Source of the DNA: Nemophila menziesii
Lineage: Eukaryota; Streptophyta; Magnoliopsida; Boraginales; Hydrophyllaceae
Assembly (NCBI GenBank): GCA_029959085.1
Contig: JARWIR010000024.1
Span: 13,566,296 to 13,630,295 of the forward strand
Direction: 5' to 3'
Length of the DNA stretch: 64,000 nt
The notes beneath the pieces are model-generated. The model saw only the letters and a list, made by a program, of their open reading frames with translations. It did not search any database and was not told where the DNA came from. Numbering within the stretch: the first letter of the stretch is position 1; each line of letters opens with the position of its first letter. A program made the position numbers and the translations under genes. Of the stretch, positions 10,779 to 22,308 are shown in pieces.

Positions 10779-11212
10779 AGGTGTAAATCCAGACACCACA
10801 TCACGGAAGATCATGGTATGGTTGTTCTTGCGATCATACCACATGTCACCTCCTCGTTCAGACCTGGTAACCTTCATTCTGATGTCTGTTATGTCAATTG
10901 CACCACAACAGTCAAGTAAACCATAAAGATCTTTGAAATTGGATTTAATTTGCACCATTTCATATTCTGTTGAAGGCCAAGTTAAATGATGAATAGTTGT
11001 TTCTTAAATAGCTTCAACAAATCGCCAAGTGATTTGAGAAACAGTTGAGTGGTGTGCACCAAATTAGTCACCGATTGAGACTAAATAATTCCCGGAGCTA
11101 AACCTACTTTCCACTCATATGCTCCTCCACGAGTGAGCAAATGTACTCAAATGTTTTCCTCGACATCTTGAAAAAAGTTTCAAAACAATCGCTACTCTTT
11201 TGGGTGAACGAC
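10779..11212 (-). pseudogene. ALP1-like gene fragment, PIF/Harbinger-derived (unit 1)
   Basis: Minus strand, from an acceptor-like CTTGCAG at 11213-11219: MSRKTFEYICSLVEEHMSGK, then (after loss of about 25 residues usual in the family) SGNYLVSIGD, HHSTVSQITWRFVEA, HHLTWPS, CCGAIDITDIRM and DMWYDRKNNHTMI...FRDVVSGFTP. This is the plant ALP1/HARBI1-like pattern; CGAID carries the first Asp of the DDE nuclease. In-frame stops, the internal loss and truncation by the copia1 LTR at 10778 make it a pseudogene. Units 1 and 2 lack ten codons (LQAIVDPGLR region) that other units keep. Confidence 0.85.
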
Positions 11213-13431
11213 CTGCAAGGGAAATAAACAAAGATTGTCAACCTATATATAAAAGCTTCACTTCAGAATTACTATTTCAAGGAACTTCAGTGTATTAATT
11301 ACCCTAACATATTTTTAAGGGAGTGACAATTAAATTTAAGTTGCTAAAAAATATTCGCCGGATGCCAAATAAGTAATAAATTAAACGCGTTTAATGAGGC
11401 CACAATCCTCTGTCCTTACAACGGTAAACAACTTCATATTTAGATAACTTCATATGTATTCTAGCACAAAACTTCAATTTAGTAAAGTTTCATACATCAA
11501 ATAAATTATGTTGATGTAGTCCGCTGCACAATAGAGTACAACATGTTTCCTTAGTATGATTTCTACTAGTGAATTTTCACTAAGACAACCGTGGATAAGC
11601 TCGTGTCCGATTTATTTTAACATAGTATAAAGACGCTCGATATATGCAATGCTACTCGTGAAGGGATTAAAAAATCGTCAATGTAAGAAAAAATTGGAAA
11701 TTTTGCTTTATGGCCTCGATTCACGACAAAAATCGCCCATGAAGGTCAATTCCTCGGTGCAAGAAAAGCTTTAATTGATTTAGTGCTTATAATGCTAGAA
11801 AAAAAGGACACTGGGTCAGTCTTTTTACGAACAAACCAATTATTTGGGCGACATTTGAAGAGCAAGGACACTTGCTTGGTTGGTCTCGTATAATTGGTCT
11901 GTGTCGAGGCAGCTATAGACGATCACGAACAACTTAGCCTCTCCTTGTGTGAACAAAATGCCGACATTTACAAGGCTTCCAAACCTCGTATTCACGATGT
12001 GCACTCGTGGCGGCTGTGCTAATGGCCGCAACCCCTCCCCCATCTCAGGTTACATTTCAAAATTTATCTAATTTTATAAACAAAAACTATGTATAAATGG
12101 TCTTAAACCCCATCTCACAACCAAAATTTTAGCCCTATTTCTATTAGCATAAATATTCGATTTTCACTCCTCCCCAAACCTCGCTAATTGTATACGTTTA
12201 ACCCGGGAAAAATCTTGGATCAACCCCATCTGTTAGATCATGTATATGTTTTAAAGGTAATTGGCAAGGAGCCCTCCTTTGTTTCTCCTTACAAGCCGAA
12301 TATGAAAGAGACCAAGTAGTCGGAACAAGAAAACTCGGATTATTAAAGAAATTCATAAGATCGAGTAATGTGTTCGCCCAATAACCTATCTAGTTGATCC
12401 CACCATTGAGCGGATTGTAGAAGAAATGAATTACACAATACTACACCTTGGATCAATTTTCCTAGCTTCACTAAATTTGATATACGAGGAAACTGGAGAA
12501 TAAGAGATATGTGTAAGGTGAAGGTATTATAACGACTTAAATGCTCAAAAAACTTAAGAGAAGTTGCATGGATGTTTTGGGTCTAAATTATATACACAAC
12601 AAGTGTGAACCATGAAATGAAATGAAAAAATGCATAAAAACCTCTTGCAATTCACCTCAGTTGTTAAGATAATAGCAAGAATAATTAATCATAAACCCCA
12701 AACCTTGACCCACCACAATAAAAATAGAAAAAGGAAAATGTATCTTACTTATTATCTACACAAAAATTATTATAGTAAACATAGTTATATAAAATGGTCC
12801 GTTTTTATAGATTAGAAAAGACAATATCAATTATAGCAATCAAAATTTACTTTGTGAGAGAGTATTATAGATTTATGATATAATTAGTAACACCTCTAAT
12901 TCACAAAAACCATATGATTACTCAAGTAATGTGTTATTTAACTAGAATTTATCTTCGATTCAAAATCTAACACATACCATCTATTTTTAGGGGTTTAGGA
13001 TAGACAAGACTTACCTAAAATAATTTTAGGTATTTTAATACTGAAATGTCATGATCAACGATCTTCCTGTAAATAAAATTAAAAAAGTATACTTTAATAA
13101 GCGTTAATAGAACACATAATTCAACAACAAATTTAAATAAGTATTTTTAAATTCGCAAAATATAAACAAATAATTTATAAATAATAATGGTTTTTGAATT
13201 TTTCAACCGTAATTGTCTATATATCTTTCTCCTGGTCTTACATTACACATCAAAATCACAGTTTTTCTTATAAAAAAATCAATTGAATTATATATAAATA
13301 CAAAAAAAATCAAAACAGTTTACCATTTTATACAACAACTTTTGATTTTAGCCTTCTTTTTTTTTTCTCTTTTTTTCTCTTTTTCTCTGTTTATTTGATT
13401 GATTTTCTTGAATTTCTTCTCTACTTTATTC
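11213..13431. other. Unit spacer with promoter-like end (unit 1; same in all units)
   Basis: The first ~120 bases look like an intron 5' of the ALP1 fragment. Around 11640-12050 both strands carry 60-95-codon frames (minus strand RPLAQPPRVYIVNTRF) that I do not recognise and that are broken in some units. 12180-12500 has no feature. 12600-13280 is AT-rich. At 13291 TATATAAATA is followed by a pyrimidine-rich leader (13348-13390, TTTTTTTCTCT units) ending at an ATG, a layout typical of a plant promoter and 5' UTR. Equivalent spacers lie at 18087-20311, 26598-28809, 33553-35803, 40560-42784, 47544-49756 and 54537-56744. Confidence 0.6.
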
Positions 13432-13554
13432 ATGAAGAAGAAGACGGCAAAGTTTCAAGAATGTGGAGGTTTAGAAATCGATACATCAGTTAACTTTAGG
13501 TCAAAAGCTTTAAAGAGGCTAAAAAGGAGAGGCCCAAGTAAAATTTTCTACTAA
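13432..13554 (+). pseudogene. Possible first exon of a host gene, 40 codons (unit 1)
   Basis: The ORF begins MKKKTAKFQECGGLEIDTS and continues with FRSKALKRLKRRGP, a basic stretch, ending SKIFY and stop. It sits 130 bases after a TATA-like box and directly after a CT-rich leader. A GTAAAA donor-like site falls after GGCCCAA (13531-13537), so the true exon may end there. The copia2 LTR begins 33 bases after the stop, suggesting the element landed just behind the first exon. I do not recognise the protein. Units 1, 2, 5 and 6 keep it open; units 3 and 7 are broken. Confidence 0.45.
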
Positions 13555-13587
13555 AAATAAATCGAATAAAAAGAACTAACTAAATTG

Positions 13588-14067
13588 TGTTGGATTTGGG
13601 CAGATATATTTATGAATTGTGTTTTGATTTTTGGTTGGGCTTAGTACGCTTAGTACAACTCACGGTTTTACTATAAGTCTGTTTTGAGCTTATTATTTGG
13701 GAAGAATTTTTTTATGGTCTATTGGACTTGAGTCCAATACGACAGCATTTTATTAAGTATATACAGAATGAATTAAAGTCATTGATCTTGATCATTTTGA
13801 CACACCTATGTACATTCTCTTGTTCTCAAGTTTTTCCATCTTCTATAATAGCTTGTATAATCTAAAGATAATAAGATTTATCTTGATTCTTACTTAGTTA
13901 GCCAGCGTAGTGGTTATTATAGTGGACGACGCTTTTATTACTAGAGTCCAACGTGGACATAGACATTTTGTCAAAACACGATAAATTTTTATGTTCTTTA
14001 TTGTCAGTCTAAAACTCTTTTGTGAAAAATATTCAAAACTCAATCTTTATCTCTAAACGTTTTTACA
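13588..14067 (+). mobile_element. copia2 5' LTR (unit 1)
   Basis: Begins TGTTGGATTTGGG and ends ...CGTTTTTACA. It is 480 bp, shorter than the ~570 bp of other units because 90 bases between AGCGTAG and TGGTTATT are missing. Compared with the 3' LTR at 62333 all these 5' copies lack the block that contains the TATA box. Confidence 0.85.
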
Positions 14068-14071
14068 ATAG

Positions 14072-14083
14072 TGGTATCCAAAC
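14072..14083 (+). other. copia2 primer-binding site, degenerate
   Basis: TGGTATCCAAAC, five bases after the LTR. The first seven bases fit the initiator-Met primer site TGGTATCAGAGC and the rest does not. The same variant occurs in all units. Confidence 0.6.
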
Positions 14084-14407
14084 TTATGTAAATCTCCTAC
14101 ATATATCTGATATATTTTATTCTTCTAGGGTTTGATGACCTAGATCTAAAGGCGGATTCAACTTCTATTAATATTTTGGGTTTTCAGATTTGGTGTTTCT
14201 GTGTTCTTGAAAATCTTTAATGGTTTTTAAATGGTTTTCTTATATTCAGATCTCCTTGAGGACTTTTCAATTTCTGAGATCTTGAGATCTGGTGGATTTA
14301 TAAACTCGTGATTTAAAAAGTATTTTCATACTTTCAAGATTATGTTAACAGTTTGTACAAATCTATATTTATTGTGTACTAACATGGTGGTTACAACTTG
14401 TATCGAG

Positions 14408-15286
14408 ATGTTAGTCTCTGATGGAAAATTTTACTTTGGTGTACGGTAGAAAAAGATAAAGGCACTACAGACTCGTCGTACAGTTGGACATGCATTGATT
14501 TAAGAATATAAAACTATGGCATAAATCTCATGTACAAAGCCAGAGAAATAAATGAAGAAGCATTAAATTTATTGCTCCTTAACCTTCCTGATTCAGTCAT
14601 TCAAAAGGTAGAAGGATGTGATACTGCACTTGAACTCTGGGGTAAGCTAGACTCTCTCTATTTTACTAAGTCTTTACCAAAGTTGGCTTTCTTGAAAATA
14701 TTTTTGTTTAGCTATAAAATGGATGCGAGTAAATCTTGGATGATAACATTGATGAATTTTTTAAAATGACTTGGATGTTAAATGGTACCGCTCAGGCCTT
14801 AGATGATACTAGTAAATACATGATTATTTAAAACTCTATTTCCAACTCTTATTAAGTTGTTAAAGTTCTGCTTCAATTTGTGAGTATTGTCCCTGCTTTT
14901 GATCAAGTGATTGCTTCATTGAAAACCAGAGAAAATAATATTAAACTAAGTAGAAGAACAGGCTCATAGTTGTTTATTAAACCGAGAACAGATACTATAC
15001 ATGTCCTGGATGCGAATAAAAACAAGAAAACTTTTAATAACAATAAGACTAAGTCTAAAGAAACTCAAAAATGGTTTCATTGTGGTAAAGTTGGACATTT
15101 AAAGAAAAATTGTTTTAAAATAAAGAACAAATTGACTGCTGGTAATATTGAATCCAATGTAGCCTACATGCCTAAGATAGATGATGATGTATGTGAAGTA
15201 TTGAATATCACAAGTAAGTCTAGTCATGTAAATCGGATACCTTATTCTAGTTGCACTTTCATATGTGTCCCTTACTTCAATTATTT
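14408..15286 (+). pseudogene. copia2 gag (unit 1), decayed
   Basis: After a ~325-bp leader, an ATG opens SDGKFYFGVR followed by stops. After a frame change MYKAREINEEALNLLLLNLP, then DSVIQKVEGCDTALELWGKL and DSLYFTKSLP are the classical copia gag (UBN2) core (14530-14769). Another frame change leads to LNGTAQALDD and then FIKPRTDTIHVLDANKNK with a zinc knuckle WFHCGKVGHLKKNC (14970-15296). The knuckle's first Cys is Trp in every unit. The sequence ends at the unit junction. Confidence 0.85.
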
Positions 15287-15854
15287 CATGATGTGAAATA
15301 TATTTTGACATAAGTCATTAGTAAATATATTTTAAAAAATCATTCTTTTATTAATATTTGTTGAATCTAAAGCATACACATTAAATTTTATAAATATTCC
15401 TTTGAAATTATCTGTTAACACTAATATATAATATTTCAGTTTCAAAAATGTAATTTCTTACATAGGTCAATAACATGAATATTTTTTTGAAATTATTTGA
15501 TTACGACTACTATAAATATTTCTTTGAAATTATTACTTTACGATTAATATATAATATTTGAGTTCCAAAAATGAAATTTCTTACATGAGACAAAAGTATA
15601 AAAATCTAACACTTTATATATGGATTTGTTATAAAATAAAATGTCTCATGTAAATGCCATATCCAACTATTGAATTAAACACGTACCAAAACCGGAAAAA
15701 ATAACCGAACCAAACATATAGTAAACCGAAAACCGATAAAACCGAACCGATAAAAACCATTCAGTTCTTTACCGACACCTTTAAAAACCGAATTATTCGG
15801 TTTTAGTTTCGGTTACGTCAAAAACCGAGTCGAACCGAACCGTGCTCACACCTA
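15287..15854. mobile_element. MITE right part (unit 2)
   Basis: Starts at the array junction TCATGATGTGAAATATATTTT and runs to GCTCACACCTA. The terminal CCCCTA has one change (CACCTA). Confidence 0.85.
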
Positions 15855-17470
15855 ACCTGGAGAGATGGGTGCCCCAACTGATAATGAACCTCCTTAGCAT
15901 TATTACTACTCAGGTATGCCACTCTCTGAGGTGAGCTCTCCATGCAATACAAGCCTTTTTCCTTATATGCAGTGCCAATCAACTTGTTCGTTCCCGGTTC
16001 CTAAAATGTTCATTTAGTTGGGGTGAAGATGACAGAGCAGTATAATTGTTCTATTATTTTCCTTACAGACAAAAGGTTTTCAGGAAAAGAAGGAACATAA
16101 GACATGTTTTGAGAAATATTGGTGGATCCAATTCCTTCTATATTACATGTAGAGCCATTAGATATTTGGACAGGTGGTTGTGAAGTAGTGGAAAGTCATG
16201 ACAGTATATTTTTGTCACCAGTCATGTGGTCAGTAGCACCTGAATTAACAATCCATGATGATATTGATTCTATACAATAGTTGGAAGTCATGCCTGGGTG
16301 AGATAAAGTATCCCTTTGAGTCAGCGGCTGAAAATTCATGTTGGCATGAGAGAAGCCCAGTTGCTCAAGTCACCGAATAAGTGTAGCAACTTCATCTGAA
16401 TTGGTGCGGTCGTCGGGTGATTGGTCGACATAAGCTACTTGAGCACAAGGGTGTGGCGATTCTTTTGGGCTCTTTGGGCAATCCCACTTCATGTGACCCC
16501 ACTCTTTGCAATAGCGACACGCACATTCTTATAGATACTAGAATTTAAAGTGCCTTCATATCCTTTTCCTCCTTTCACAAATGACTAACTTGTGCTCTTA
16601 AATTTGTAAGAATTTGCCACTAATGATGAGTTTTCAGTAATATGAGATGAATCAATTCCATCAGCTGAAAACATTTCCCTTAGAAGATGATAGGTAGCAG
16701 ACAATGATTGTATAGTTGTCCAACCATGGAGGACCGGTCATGCTGAGAAAAATTTGGATGACATACCTCCAACAAATATGAGTGTATTGATTTGTTCCCA
16801 TTGTTTTGGCTGAATCTGAGTCGAAGGGAAATAACTTACTCATCTCATCAGATAATTTCATGAACTTCGTAAAGTACTCGGCCAGAATTGCATCGCTTTG
16901 TTCACATCTTGCATGTTCCTGAGAAATTCTATAAGTGTGTGACATGCTGGTTTTCTAGAATATGTGAATTGTAGGTGATCTCACATTATCTTTTTGGTAT
17001 TAAAAGTGTGTACAGTGTATAGAATATCTGGCTCTATTACATTCCATAGTATCATGCGAAAAGAGTTATCATCAGCTTTCCGATCTTCGGTATTTTGTGA
17101 TTCTTCTTTCAGAGATTTACCCTTTCGAAGTGAATCTAACCCAGTTTCAACAAATATGGACCATTGTTCCCAATTAGTATCAGAGAGACTAAAAGGAATT
17201 TTCAGTTGATGAGTGGAAAATAGTTGATAAGTTATAGGTACAATAAGAGTGGTGTTATTCTCCATGTAAACGGCTTCCAAAAAACAAAATAAACTCCACA
17301 TAAATGAAGCATCCGATCGTCGGCGAGAACAAAATAAAAATAAAACAATTAATATAAAAGTAATTGACGGACGCGGGAGTGGACTGATTAGTGGCGTAAC
17401 AGAAAAGAGAACGGCTGAATAAAGAGAAAAGAATGTTGGACGAAACCCTAATTGATTAAGGTTCAAGAGG
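15855..17470 (-). pseudogene. copia1 gag, knuckle and protease (unit 2)
   Basis: Gag frames 17466-16981 (161 codons) and 16945-16661 (94 codons) remain open. The knuckle is CRYCKEWGHMKWDC. The protease has NSGATDHM-type remains with the TGG to TGA nonsense shared by units 2-7. Confidence 0.85.
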
Positions 17471-17653
17471 TAGCTCTGATACCATTATAATTTTTGTAAA
17501 AATATTATATTTTCTGTATAATACTCTAATAAAGTTTACGTACTTATATATAGAAACGATAAAGTAAGGAAATAAATCAATCTAACTTAGACTAAAATCA
17601 ATCTATGATATTTACACCGCTAATAAACCTATGACTTTCTACTATCTTTAACA
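17471..17653 (-). mobile_element. copia1 PBS and 5' LTR (unit 2)
   Basis: The primer site has one private change (plus strand TAGCTCTGATACCA). The LTR occupies about 17486-17653. Confidence 0.85.
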
Positions 17654-18086
17654 AGGTGTAAATCCAGACACCACATCACGGAAGATCATGGTATGGTTGT
17701 TCTTGCGATCATACCACATGTCACCTGCTCGTTCAGACCTGGTAACCTTTATTCTGATGTCTGTGATGTCAATTGCACCACAACAGTTAGGTAAACCATA
17801 AGGATCTTTGAACTTGGATTTAATTTGCGCCATTTCATATTCTGTTGAAGGCCAAGTTAAATGATGAATAGTTGTTTCTTAAATAGCTTCAACAAATCGC
17901 CAAGTGATTTGAGAAACAGTTGAGTGGTGTGCACCAAATTAGTCACCGATTGAGACTAAATAACTCCCGAACTAAACCTACTTTCCACTCATATGCTCCT
18001 CCACGAGTGAGCAAATGTACTCAAATGTTTTCCTCGACATCTTGAAAAAAGTTTCAAAACTATCGCTACTCTTTTGGGTGAACGAC
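17654..18086 (-). pseudogene. ALP1-like fragment (unit 2)
   Basis: Same structure as in unit 1, including the ten-codon deletion. It reads LPNCCGAIDITDIRIK and ERAGDMWYDRK (private Gly to Ala), with the same internal stops. Confidence 0.85.
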
Positions 18087-20311
18087 CTGCAAGGGAAATA
18101 AACAAAGATTGTCAACCTATATAAAGCTTCACTTCATAATTACTATTTCAAGGAACTTCAGTGTATTAATTACACCCAACATATTTTTAAGGGAGTGACA
18201 ATCAAATTTAAGTTGCTAACAAAATATTCGCCGAATGCCAAATAAGTAATAAATTAAACGCGTTTAATGAGGCCACAATCCTCTGTCCTTACAACGGTAA
18301 ACAACTTCATATTTAGCTAGCTTCAGATGTATTCTAGCACAAAACTTCAATTTTATAAAGTTTCATACATCAAATAAATTATGTTGATGTAATCTGCTAC
18401 AAAATAGAGTACAACATGTTTCCTTAGTACGATTTCTACTCGTGAATTTTCACTAAGACAACCGTGGATAAGCTCGTGTCCGATTTATTCGAACATAGTA
18501 TAAAGACGCTCGATATATGCAATGCTACTCGTGAAGGGATTAAAAAATCGTCAATGTAAGAAAAAATTGGAAATTTTCCTTTATGGCCTTGATTCACGAC
18601 AAAAATCGCCCATAAAGGTCAATTCCTCGGTGCAAGAAAAGCTTTAATGGATTTAGTGCTTATAATGCTAGAAAAAAAGGACACTGGGTCAGTCTTATTA
18701 CGAACAAACCAATTATTTGGACGATATTTGAAGAGCAAAGACACTTGCTTGGTTGGTCTCGTATAATTGGTCTGTGTCGAGGCAGCTATAGACGATCACG
18801 AACAACTTAGCCTCTCCTTGTGTGAACAAAATCCCGACATTTACAAGGCTTTCAAACCTCGTATTCACGATGTACACTCGTGGCGGCTGTGCTAATGGCC
18901 GCAACCCCTCCCCCATCCCAGGTTACATTTCAAAATTTATCTAATTTTATAAACAAAAACTATGTATAAATGGGCTTAAACCCCCTCTCACAACCAAAAT
19001 TTTAGCCCTATTTCTATTAGCATAAATATTCGATTTTCACTCCTCCCCAAACCTCGCTAATTGTATACGTTTAACCCGGGAAAAATCTTGGATCAACCCC
19101 ATCTGTTAGATCATGTATATGTTTTAAAGGTAATTGGCAAGGAGCCCTCCTTTGTTTCTCCTTACAAGCCGAATATGAAAGAGACCAAGAAGTCGGAACA
19201 AGAAAACTCGGATTATTAAAGAAATTCATAAGATCGAGTAATGTGTTCGCCCAATAACCTATCTAGTTGATCCCACTCATTTACCTTTGAGCGGATTGTA
19301 GAAGAAATGAATTACACAATACTACACCTTGGATCAATTTTCCTAACTTCACTAAATTTGATATACAGGAAACTGGAGAATAAGTGATATGTGTAAGGTG
19401 CAGGTATTATAACGACTTAAATGCTCAAAAACCTCAAGAGAAGTTGCATGGATGTTTTGGGTCTAAATTATATACACAACAAGTGTGAACCATGAAATGA
19501 AATGAAAAAATGCATAAAAACCTCTTGCAATTCACCTCAGTTGTTAAGATAATAGCAAGAATAATTAATCATAAACCCCAAACCTTGACCCACCACAATA
19601 AAAATAGAAAGAAGGAAAATGTATCTTACTTATTATCTACACAAAAAATTATTATAGTAAACATAGTTATATAAAATGGTCCGTTTTTATGGATTAGAAA
19701 AGACAATATCAATTATAGCAATCAAAATTAATTTGTGAGATAGTATTATAGATATATGATATAATTAGTAACACCTCCAATTCTCAAAAACCATATGATT
19801 ACTCAAGTAATGTGTTATTTAACTAGAATTTATCATCGATTCAAAATCTAAAACATACCATCTATTTTTAGGGGTTTAGGATAGACAAGACTTACCTAAA
19901 ATAACTTTAGGTATTTCAATACTGAAATGTCATGATCAACGATCTTCCTGTAAATAAAATTACAAAAATATACTTTAATAAGCGTTAATAGAACACATAA
20001 TTCAACAACAAATTTAAGTAAGTATTTTTAAATTCGCAAAATATAAACAAATAATTTATAAATAATAATGGTTTTTGAATTTTTCAACCGTAATTGTCTA
20101 TATATCTTTCTCCTGGTCACACATTACACATCAAAATCACAGTTTTTATTATAAAAAAATAAATTGAATTATATATAAATACAAAAAAAATCAAAACAGT
20201 TTACCATTTTATACAACAACTTTTGATTTTAGCCTTCTATTTTTTTCTCTTTTTTTCTCTTTTTTTCTGTTTATTTGATTGATTTTCTTGAATTTCTTCT
20301 CTACTTTATTC

Positions 20312-20434
20312 ATGAAGAAGAATACGGCAAAGTTTCAAGTATGTGGAGGTTTAGAAATCGATACATCAGTTAACTTTAGGTCAAAAGCTTTAAAAAGGCT
20401 AAAAAGAGGAGGCCCAAGTAAAATTTTCTACTAA
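20312..20434 (+). pseudogene. Possible first exon, 40 codons (unit 2)
   Basis: Open, same length as in unit 1, with MKKNTAKFQVCGGLEIDTS and KRLKRGGPS: four amino-acid changes and no frameshift. Confidence 0.4.
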
Positions 20435-20467
20435 AAATAAATCGAATAAAAAGAACTAACTAAATTG

Positions 20468-21037
20468 TGTTGGATTTGGGCTGATATATTTATGAATTGT
20501 GTTTTGATTTTTGGTTGGGCTTAGTACGCTTAGTACAACTCACGGTTTTACTATAAGTCTAATTTGAGCTTATTATTTGGGAAGAATTTTTTTATGGTCT
20601 ATTGGACTTTAGTCCAATACGACCGCATTTTATTGAGTATATACAGAACGAATTAAAGTCATTGATCTTGATCATTTTGACACACCTATGTACATTCTCT
20701 TGTTCTCAAGTTTTTCCATCTTCTATAATAGCTTGTATAATCTAAAGATAATAAGATTAATCTTGATTCTTACTTAGTTAGCCAGCGTAGTTGGTTTGGA
20801 TTTTTTAGATTAGATTATAGCTTGAGGTTTTCAGTTTGATTATATGAATGTTGTTGAGTAACCAGTGTAATCTATAACAGTGGTTATTATAGTGGACGAC
20901 GCTTTTATTACTAGAGTCCAACGTGGACATAGACATGTTGTCAAAACACGATAAATTTTTATGTTCTTTATTGTCAGTCTAAAACTCTTTTGTGAAAAAT
21001 ATTCAAAACACAATCTTTATCTCTAAACGTTTTTACA
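20468..21037 (+). mobile_element. copia2 5' LTR (unit 2)
   Basis: 570 bp, TGTTGG...TACA, without the 90-bp loss of unit 1. The degenerate primer site follows at 21042. Confidence 0.85.
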
Positions 21038-21371
21038 ATAGTGGTATCCAAACTTATGTAAATCTCCTACATATATCTGATATTTTTTATTCTTCTAGGG
21101 TTTGATGACCTAGATCTAAAAGCGCATTCAACTTCTATTAATATTTTGGGTTTTCAAATTTGGTGTTTCTGTGTTCTTGAAAATCTTTAATGGTTTTTAA
21201 AAGGTTTTCTTATATTCAGATCTCCTTGAGGACTTTTCAATTTCTGGGATCTTGAAATCTGGTGGATTTATAAACTCGTGATTTAAAAACTATTTTCATA
21301 CTTTCAAGATTATGTTAACAATTTGTACAAATCTATATTTATTGTGTACTAACATGGTGGTTACAACTTGT

Positions 21372-22237
21372 AATGGAAAATTTTACTTTGGTGTACGGTA
21401 GAAAAAGATAAAGGCACTACAGACTCGTCGTACAGTTGGACACGCATTGATTTAAGAATATAAAACAATGGCGTAAATCTCATGTACAAAGCCGGAGAAA
21501 TAAATGAAGAAGCATTAAATTTATTGCTCCTTAACCTTCCGTATTCAGTCATTCAAAAGGTAGAAGGATGTGATACTGCACTTGAACTCTGGGGTAAGCT
21601 AGACTCTCTCTATTTTACTAAGTCTTTACCCAACTTGGCTTTCTTGAAAATATTTTTGTTTAGCTATAAAATGGATGCGAGTAAATCTTGGATGATAACA
21701 TTGATGAATTTTTTAAAATGACTTGGATGTTAAATGGTACCGCTCAGACCTTAGATGATACTAGTAAATACATGATTATTTAAAACTCTATTTCCAACTC
21801 TTATTAAGTTGTTAAAACTCTGCTTCAATTTGTGAGTATTGTCCCTGCTTTTGATCAAGTGATTGCTTCATTGAAAACCAGAGAAAATAATATTAAACTA
21901 AGTAGAAGAACGGGCTCATAGTTGTTTATTAAACCGAAAACAGATACTATACATGTCCTGGATGCGAATAAAAACAAGAAAACTTTTCATAACAATAAGA
22001 CTAAGTCTAAAGAAACTCAAAAATGGTTTCATTGTGGTAAAGTTGGACATTTAAAGAAAAATTGTTTTAAAATAAAGAACAAATTGACTGCTGGTAATAT
22101 TGAATCCAATGTAGCCTACATGCCTAAGATAGATGATGATGTATGTGAAGTATTGAATATCACAAATAAGTCTAGTCATGTAAATCGGATAACTTATTCT
22201 AGTTGCACTTTCATATGTGTCCCTTACTTCAATTATT
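21372..22237 (+). pseudogene. copia2 gag (unit 2)
   Basis: Lacks the bases TCGAGATGTCAGTCTCTG around the probable start. The core frame is 21482-21721, with PYSVIQKVEGC replacing PDSVIQ. The knuckle frame is 21922-22260. Confidence 0.85.
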
Positions 22238-22308
22238 TCATGATGTGCAATATATTTTAACATAAGTCATTAGTAAATATATTTTAAAAAATCATTCTTT
22301 TATTAATA

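Larger units (their letters stand above)
8415..15286. repeat. Array unit 1 (left-most; left flank original)
   Basis: 6,872 bp. The only unit whose MITE is complete, so its left side is the ancestral locus. Private changes: a 5-bp loss after the MITE and a 90-bp loss in the copia2 LTR. It shares a 30-bp deletion in the ALP1-like fragment with unit 2 only. Confidence 0.95.
15287..22237. repeat. Array unit 2 (hybrid of downstream left half and unit-1 right half)
   Basis: 6,951 bp. Left part shares the protease TGA with units 3-7; right part shares the 30-bp ALP1 deletion only with unit 1. The spacer (18087-20311) matches unit 1 in content. Confidence 0.95.

Noticed and set aside
11840..12043. 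67-codon minus-strand frame conserved in several units
   Set aside because: Not called as a CDS: no motif, frame broken in some units, and the conservation is explained by recent duplication.
15099..15311. 70-codon minus-strand frame repeated in units (also 22051, 30534, 37560, 44542, 51520)
   Set aside because: Antisense of the copia2 gag zinc-knuckle region; it also crosses the array junction, so it cannot be an ancestral gene.
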